A stretch of DNA of 64,000 nt from Flavobacterium glycines (GTDB lineage Bacteria; Bacteroidota; Bacteroidia; Flavobacteriales; Flavobacteriaceae). Positions 59,238-64,000 of the stretch are shown here, in pieces. The notes under the pieces are model-generated. The model saw nothing but the letters and a program-made list of their open reading frames with translations. It had not been told where the DNA came from and made no database searches. Numbering within the stretch: the first letter of the stretch is position 1; each line of letters opens with the position of its first letter. The position numbers and the translations under genes were made by a program. The DNA lies in assembly GCF_900100165.1 (NCBI RefSeq), contig NZ_FNEO01000006.1, positions 1 to 64,000 of the forward strand, written 5' to 3'.

Positions 59238-60626
59238 CTAGATGTGAATTACTTCACCATAAGCAGCAGCAACAGCTTCCATAACCGCCTCACTCATGGT
59301 TGGGTGTGGGTGGATTGATTTCAAGATTTCGTGACCTGTAGTTTCTAGTTTACGGGCTACAACTGCCTCAGCAATCATATCAGTAACTCCGGCACCAATC
59401 ATGTGACATCCTAACCACTCACCGTATTTAGCATCAAAGATTACTTTTACAAATCCGTCAGCATTTCCGGAAGCTTTTGCTTTTCCAGAAGCTACGAATG
59501 GGAATTTTCCAATTTTTAAATCGTATCCTTTTTCTCTGGCTGCTTTTTCAGTTAAACCTACAGAAGCAATCTCAGGAGTAGCATAAGTACAACCCGGTAC
59601 GTTTCCGTAATCGATAGCTTCTACGTGCATACCTGCAATTTTCTCCACACAGTTGATTCCTTCAGCAGAAGCTACGTGAGCCAAAGCCTGTCCAGGAGTT
59701 ACATCACCAATAGCGTAGTAACCTGGGATATTTGTTGCGTTGTAAGCGTTTACTAAGATTTTATCTCTGTCAGTAGCGATACCTACTTCTTCTAATCCGA
59801 TGTTTTCAATGTTAGTTTTGATACCAACAGCTGATAATAAAATATCTGCTTCAAGAATTTCTTCTCCTTTTGCCGTTTTAACGAATGCTTTTACTCCTTT
59901 TCCTGTTGTGTCAATTTTCTCAACAGAAGAATTAGTCATTACAGTAATTCCGGATTTTTTCAAAGCTTTTTCAAATTCTTTAGAAATATCCTCGTCTTCT
60001 ACAGGAACTACATTTGGCATAAATTCAACGATAGTAACCTCAGTTCCCATTGAGTTATAGAAGTGAGCAAATTCCACTCCGATAGCTCCAGAACCTACGA
60101 TAATCATCTTTTTTGGTTGTTCCGGTAAAGTCATTGCCTGACGGTAACCAATTACTTTTACACCATCTTGTGGTAAGTTTGGCAACTCACGAGAACGAGC
60201 ACCAGTAGCAATGATAATATGATCCGCACTGTATTCAGTAACTTTTCCGTCTTGAGCAGTAACGTCTAATTTTTTACCTGGTTTTAATTTACCAAAACCA
60301 TTAATAACGTCGATTTTGTTTTTCTTCATCAGGAAAGTAATTCCTTTGCTCATTCCATCAGCAACATTACGGCTACGTTGAATTACAGCAGGGAAATCCT
60401 TGTCAAATTCAGAAACTTTCAATCCGTAATCGGAAGCGTGTTTTAGATAATCAAAAACCTGAGCCGATTTCAATAATGCTTTTGTTGGGATACAACCCCA
60501 GTTCAAACAAACTCCACCTAAGTTTTCTTTTTCAACTACGGCTACTTTAAAGCCTAATTGTGATGCTCTAATGGCAGTTACATATCCGCCGGGACCACTT
60601 CCTAAAACAATAACGTCGTATTTCAT
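59238..60626 (-). CDS. lpd: Dihydrolipoyl dehydrogenase
   Basis: Lpd (E3) reoxidises the lipoyl groups of 2-oxoacid dehydrogenase complexes and the glycine cleavage system, using FAD and NAD+. The 462-residue protein has the FAD-binding start YDVIVLGSGPGGYVTAIRASQLG, the redox disulphide GGVCLNWGCIPTKALLKSA, the NAD-binding GSGAIGVEFA, the YYAIGDVTPGQALAHVASAEG motif, and the C-terminal His-Glu pair HPHPTMSEAVMEAVAAAYGE. It fits functionally with gcvT and lipA in the window. It is a single-gene unit. Confidence 0.97.
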   Translation of the reverse strand: MKYDVIVLGSGPGGYVTAIRASQLGFKVAVVEKENLGGVCLNWGCIPTKALLKSAQVFDYLKHASDYGLKVSEFDKDFPAVIQRSRNVADGMSKGITFLMKKNKIDVINGFGKLKPGKKLDVTAQDGKVTEYSADHIIIATGARSRELPNLPQDGVKVIGYRQAMTLPEQPKKMIIVGSGAIGVEFAHFYNSMGTEVTIVEFMPNVVPVEDEDISKEFEKALKKSGITVMTNSSVEKIDTTGKGVKAFVKTAKGEEILEADILLSAVGIKTNIENIGLEEVGIATDRDKILVNAYNATNIPGYYAIGDVTPGQALAHVASAEGINCVEKIAGMHVEAIDYGNVPGCTYATPEIASVGLTEKAAREKGYDLKIGKFPFVASGKAKASGNADGFVKVIFDAKYGEWLGCHMIGAGVTDMIAEAVVARKLETTGHEILKSIHPHPTMSEAVMEAVAAAYGEVIHI

Positions 60627-61037
60627 TTCTATTTATTTTACTTGTTTTTATTGGTGAAATGCGATGAGCAAACTCACATCATTTCTATATATTTTATTTG
60701 TTTTTTAGTTGTAAAAAATGAAGTTTGTCCATGCGGTCTTCATCTTCTGCAGATTACTAAATTGATTGAGACTGCGAATTTAATGATTTATTCTGTTTTT
60801 GAAACTCACAAAAGCACAAACTTTTAACAGAATGCTGTTTATAAACGATGATTTTTCGAAATCTAACAAAATAGGCTCTGTTTCTTATATATTTTTAGGA
60901 ATCTGTTAATGCTGTTGCGGACTTTTAACCATTAAGATTACAAGGTATTGCGCAAAGGGCACAAAGCTTTCTATTCTTTGTGTTTTTAAAGATAAAGAAT
61001 GATTTTTTCTTGCGCTCTTTGCGGTGGAAATTTATAA
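60627..61037. other. 411-base intergenic region
   Basis: No gene is supported. At 60934-61030 the stretch GCGCAAAGGGCACAAAG recurs in inverted sense as CTTGCGCTCTTTGCGGT, a weak pairing seen in many flavobacterial intergenic regions. No clear promoter of the lpd gene is recognised. Confidence 0.4.
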
Positions 61038-62069
61038 TTATCCAATCATTTTTTGTTTTCTTAGCAACAACCAAATCACAATTGGTGCTCCAAAAATAGA
61101 AGTTACCGCATTAATAGGTAAAGTAATTTCACCACCGGGAACCTGCGAAATGGTATCGCAAATCAGCATGATAATAGCGCCAAAAAGTAATGTGCTCCAG
61201 AATAAAACAGTATGATTGCTGGTGTGAAAAACCAATTTGGCTATATGCGGAACTGCAAGTCCAATGAAAGCAATAGGACCTGCAAAAGCCGTGATGCTTC
61301 CTGCCAGAATACTGGTCGCCAAAATGATTATCAATCGAGCTTTGTTGTAATTTAAGCCAAGACTCCGGGCGTAGTTTTCGCCAAGAAGTAAAGCGTTTAA
61401 TGGTTTAATACTCCAAAGGCTCAACAATAAACCAATGGACACGCAAACCAATAAAATAACAATGGAGGACCACGAAAGGTTTCCTAAATTTCCTAAAGAC
61501 CAAAAGGTAAATTTTTGCAATTGTTCGGCAGTGCTAAAAAAGCTTAACGTTCCCACAATGGCGCTACTTAAACTCCCAAACATCAGTCCTACAATCAAAA
61601 TAGTCATGGTGTCCCGCAAGCGAATAGAAACCAATAAGACTGCCAATAATACAAGAGAACTCCCAATGGTTGAAGCTAAGACAATTCCATAGGGTGAAAG
61701 TACTATTTCCTGTAAAAAAGGAGGAAGTAAGCCTGCGCCTAAAATGGTAAAGGCCACTCCTAAACTCGCTCCCGAACTCAATCCTAAAACATAAGGCCCG
61801 GCTAATGGATTTCTAAACAGGGTTTGCATTAATAGACCACTTATCGAAAGTCCGATTCCTACCAAGATAACCGTGATGGATTTGGGTAAACGGTAATTCA
61901 TGATGATGTATTCCCAGGTTGATTTACTGGCATGACCACCACTTAAACTATGGTAAACTTCTTTAAAAGGAATGGTTATCGACCCTAAACTGATATTGGT
62001 TAAAAATAAAAACAGCAGTCCTAAAACAAGGTAGGTGAATAGAATCGTATTTCGTTTTTGGTTTTTCAA
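61038..62069 (-). CDS. FecCD/BtuC-type ABC transporter permease
   Basis: The 343-residue inner-membrane protein has the FecCD/BtuC pattern of about ten helices: LPKSITVILVGIGLSISGLLMQTLFRNPLAGPYVLGLSSGASLGVA, the middle LRDTMTILIVGLMFGSLSSA, and AGPIAFIGLAVPHIAKLV with GGEITLPINAVTSIFGAPIVIWLLLRK at the end. It would import a siderophore or cobalamin. The upstream binding-protein gene and the nearby cobU favour cobalamin or cobinamide. No ATPase gene is found beside it. Confidence 0.92.
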   Translation of the reverse strand: MKNQKRNTILFTYLVLGLLFLFLTNISLGSITIPFKEVYHSLSGGHASKSTWEYIIMNYRLPKSITVILVGIGLSISGLLMQTLFRNPLAGPYVLGLSSGASLGVAFTILGAGLLPPFLQEIVLSPYGIVLASTIGSSLVLLAVLLVSIRLRDTMTILIVGLMFGSLSSAIVGTLSFFSTAEQLQKFTFWSLGNLGNLSWSSIVILLVCVSIGLLLSLWSIKPLNALLLGENYARSLGLNYNKARLIIILATSILAGSITAFAGPIAFIGLAVPHIAKLVFHTSNHTVLFWSTLLFGAIIMLICDTISQVPGGEITLPINAVTSIFGAPIVIWLLLRKQKMIG

Positions 62070-62075
62070 TGGAGC

Positions 62076-63218
62076 TTAATTTAGTTTTGTTGCAAAAGTA
62101 AATGCGTAGTCATTTAGCAATTCGGGGTGGAAGATTTTAATGTAATCTTTTAAAACCAAATCAGGTCGGCTTGGGGCTAATTCATAATAAATTGTTCCTC
62201 CGGTAGCACCAAACCTGCTCTCAAAAGTATAAATATTTTTGTTGTTAAAAGCAGCAAACTGGCTGTAATGTGGATTGCTGTCGGCCAAATCTTTTAAATC
62301 TTTAAACGAGCCGGTAGCAATCCAGACATCAGCGTTTTTAGCTTTGTCCAATATGTTTTCAAAAGCTAACCCCAGGCTGCCGCTGCCTTCAACATCAGCC
62401 CATAAATAATTCGATTTGGCGTCTTTCATAAATTGGGCAACCCAACTTTTTCCTTTGGCTACAAACCATTGATTTTGGTACATCGAACCATATAAAACAG
62501 TCGATGCTGCTTTTTGATTGGCTACTAGTTTTAGTGCTTCGTTGTAGTTTTTTACAATGTTGTCAAAAAGTTTTTTTCCTTCTTTTTCTTTGCCAAATAA
62601 GGCTGCGTACAATTTAATCCATTCGGCTTTTCCCAGCGGGGATTGTTCCATCCAGTCGGCCTGTATAATCACGTTTAAACCACTTTTTTCTAAGTTGGCA
62701 ATCATCGGATTGTTGTTGTCAATTCCAAAAGTTACGATAGCTTCCGGAGCTAAGTCAATTAGTTTTTCGATATTTAAACGTTCGTTTTGACCAACATTTT
62801 TCACTATTCCGGCATCAATCAATTTTCGGGTTTTTTCAGAGGAAATATAGTCCGTGTGTGGAAATCCGGTCAGGGATTTTTCAACATGAAGCATTTCTAA
62901 AAAAGGAACATTCGTAGTCGAAGTCACTACGATTGATTGTAACGGAACGGATAGTTGGGGGTATTTTTGTAAGCTGTCCGGAACGGAAGCATTTTTCTCT
63001 TTTAAGATATAAGTGAAATTTTTATTGGCATCCGGCCAGGGATTTAAAACCTTCACAATAGAGTAGCCATCGTATTTGTAAATAGCCAGATTGCTCGAAT
63101 ATTCAATTTCGTTTTTTACAGTTGCAATTGTTTTAGTGTTAGTGTTTTCGGTTTTTTTACAGCTAATAAAAAAGCAAATACTTAAAACTGAAAAAAATGT
63201 ATAAAGAGAGTTTTTCAT
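62076..63218 (-). CDS. ABC transporter substrate-binding lipoprotein (BtuF/FepB type)
   Basis: The 380-residue protein has a lipoprotein signal (LYTFFSVLSICFFISCKK) and the two-lobed TroA/BtuF-like pattern: LQSIVVTSTTNVPFLEMLHVEKSLTGFPHTDYISSEKTRKLIDAGIVKNVG, NIEKLIDLAPEAIVTFGI, NVIIQADWMEQSPLGKAEWIKLYAALFG, and AKNADVWIATGSFKDL. It would hand the ligand to the permease, whose gene follows 6 nt downstream. The neighbouring cobU suggests a cobalamin-type ligand, but a siderophore is also possible. There is no cobalamin riboswitch in the 98-base divergent gap. Confidence 0.9.
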   Translation of the reverse strand: MKNSLYTFFSVLSICFFISCKKTENTNTKTIATVKNEIEYSSNLAIYKYDGYSIVKVLNPWPDANKNFTYILKEKNASVPDSLQKYPQLSVPLQSIVVTSTTNVPFLEMLHVEKSLTGFPHTDYISSEKTRKLIDAGIVKNVGQNERLNIEKLIDLAPEAIVTFGIDNNNPMIANLEKSGLNVIIQADWMEQSPLGKAEWIKLYAALFGKEKEGKKLFDNIVKNYNEALKLVANQKAASTVLYGSMYQNQWFVAKGKSWVAQFMKDAKSNYLWADVEGSGSLGLAFENILDKAKNADVWIATGSFKDLKDLADSNPHYSQFAAFNNKNIYTFESRFGATGGTIYYELAPSRPDLVLKDYIKIFHPELLNDYAFTFATKLN

Positions 63219-63316
63219 TGTAAATCATAAAAATCAACGCAAAGGTATAAGAAAATCCACAAAATATCTTGTTTGTTTTTTAGGATAAAAAAATCAACAA
63301 ACACTATCTTTACCTC

Positions 63317-63679
63317 ATGAATGCTATAAAAGTAAAACAATGTTCCAATTGCGGGACACACTTTAATTGTGGTGATAGTGCTCCCAAAAAGAAATGCTGG
63401 TGCAATGATTTTCCGCCTATTTTTAATTTATCGGAAGGAGGGGATTGTCTTTGTCCGGCTTGTTTTAAAAATAGTTGTTCAATAAAAATAGAAGAATACG
63501 TTGCTACTATAACACCCGAAACCGCTTTGGATAATAAAGCCAAAGATTTACCCAAAACAACGAATCTAATTGAAGGAATCGATTATTATTTAGAAAACGG
63601 AAATTATGTTTTTAAAGCCTGGTTTCATCTCAAAAGAGGGAATTGTTGTGGAAATGGTTGCCGACATTGTCCGTATTAA
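63317..63679 (+). CDS. Cysteine-rich CWC and DUF5522 fusion protein
   Basis: The 120-residue protein has two parts. The N-terminal CWC domain has CSNCGTHFNCG, KKKCWCND and GDCLCPACF. The C-terminal DUF5522 part has LIEGIDYYLENGNYVFKAWFHLKRGNCCGNGCRHCPY. The cysteine pattern suggests two metal-binding sites (zinc or iron). In other genomes I recall these domains encoded separately. It is divergent from the substrate-binding gene, with 98 bases between them, and precedes cobU by about 107 bases. Confidence 0.82.
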   Translation: MNAIKVKQCSNCGTHFNCGDSAPKKKCWCNDFPPIFNLSEGGDCLCPACFKNSCSIKIEEYVATITPETALDNKAKDLPKTTNLIEGIDYYLENGNYVFKAWFHLKRGNCCGNGCRHCPY

Positions 63680-63786
63680 AAAAGTTGTGAGTTATGAGTT
63701 ATGAGTTATGCGAAGAGAAACATACGTTAGAAAAAACAATTAGAAATTAAAATTTATAATTAACAATTTACAATCAATAATTAAAA

Positions 63787-64000
63787 ATGATTTATTTCAT
63801 AACAGGAGGGGAGCGCTCCGGGAAAAGCAGTTATGCTGAAAATATTGCTAAAGATTTATCGTCAAGGCCGATGTATGTGGCTACGGCCAGAAAATGGGAT
63901 GATGATTTTCAAAAGCGAATTGATCGTCATCAAAAAGACCGTGACGAACGCTGGATTAATATTGAAAAAGAAAAGTTTTTAAGCGAAATTGATTTTTCAG
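63787..64000 (+). CDS. cobU: Adenosylcobinamide kinase/guanylyltransferase (partial)
   Basis: Only the first 71 codons are in the window; the gene runs off the right edge. The start MIYFITGGERSGKSSYAENIA gives the P-loop GGERSGKS and is followed by RPMYVATARKWDDDFQKRIDRHQKDRDERW, the hallmark of CobU/CobP. The enzyme phosphorylates adenosylcobinamide and transfers GMP, as part of the cobalamin nucleotide loop assembly and salvage. It lies downstream of the BtuF/BtuC-type genes on the other strand, and it links this end of the window to cobalamin. The intergenic sequence before it has GAGTTATGAGTTATGAGTTATG-like repeats. Confidence 0.92.
   Translation, partial: MIYFITGGERSGKSSYAENIAKDLSSRPMYVATARKWDDDFQKRIDRHQKDRDERWINIEKEKFLSEIDFS

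Noticed and set aside
60642-60827. Plus-strand reading frame of 61 codons
   Set aside because: Low complexity in intergenic DNA with no ribosome-binding signal or family match.
63219-63316. Cobalamin riboswitch before the BtuF-like gene
   Set aside because: The divergent gap is only 98 bases and has no visible B12-box-like sequence, too short for the known riboswitch.

Overview
The window is AT-rich chromosomal DNA from a Bacteroidota bacterium, most probably Flavobacterium or a close relative. Support comes from the Bacteroidota-type -7 promoter box (TAnnTTTG) ahead of many genes, TonB-dependent receptors with N-terminal carboxypeptidase-regulatory domains, a FecI/FecR/receptor set, DUF5777, DUF4173, OMP_b-brl and CWC/DUF5522 proteins, and dispersed intergenic repeats of a kind common in flavobacteria. 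No phage, insertion sequence, tRNA or CRISPR array was seen.

Layout. 1-470: end of an rRNA operon (23S tail, 5S, terminators). 511-4948: MATE transporter, YebC, GcvT, NAD(P)H-hydrate dehydratase. 5013-8046: accessory block with a ParDE toxin-antitoxin pair and a cytosine-5 methyltransferase/restriction enzyme pair. 8047-8704: gene-free, with a 21-bp periodic degenerate repeat and a terminator. 8705-12434: secreted GH42 beta-galactosidase and DUF1961 protein (a pairing like YesZ/YesU of Bacillus) plus a DUF347 membrane protein. 12487-15553: small genes, many hypothetical. 15683-25835: HtpG, two envelope lipoproteins, an orphan ABC ATPase, a KAS III enzyme, an outer-membrane receptor and ArgS. 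25904-34929: an ECF sigma/FecR/TonB-receptor locus with a redox operon on one side and a lipoprotein pair on the other. 35127-37448: Ffh and FolD. 37503-52035: two hybrid histidine kinases, a winged-helix regulator operon, RluF, hydrolase, Nif3-like protein, LpxK, PNP, GAPDH and LipA. 52227-56500: TonB, truncated haemoglobin, two small dimeric alpha/beta-barrel proteins, an MFS transporter and a truncated DUF2809 gene. 56522-58945: a possible integron-like cassette (AraC regulator, 4-TM protein, SDR). 59238-63679: Lpd, a BtuC/BtuF-type permease and binding protein, and a CWC-DUF5522 protein. 63787-end: start of cobU.

Main discovery. Three intergenic sites share AAAGTAGGGTA(A/T), exactly 13 nt, then TGTT(C/T)T. 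They lie ahead of fecR-receptor (32359-32393), the Rieske/OB-fold/DUF5777/cytochrome/YceI operon (28801-28836) and, on the opposite strand, the lipoprotein pair (32962-32997). The simplest reading is that the local ECF sigma factor (32399-32914) drives all three units. This would join an outer-membrane receptor, two exported lipoproteins and an envelope redox operon into one regulon.

A second regulatory set is three 9-5-9 operator-like sites with an identical right arm, CAAAGTACT. They lie at two promoters of the winged-helix regulator operon (39872, 40834) and at the promoter of the receptor at 21426-23792 (23851). This predicts that the regulator controls itself and a distant outer-membrane protein.
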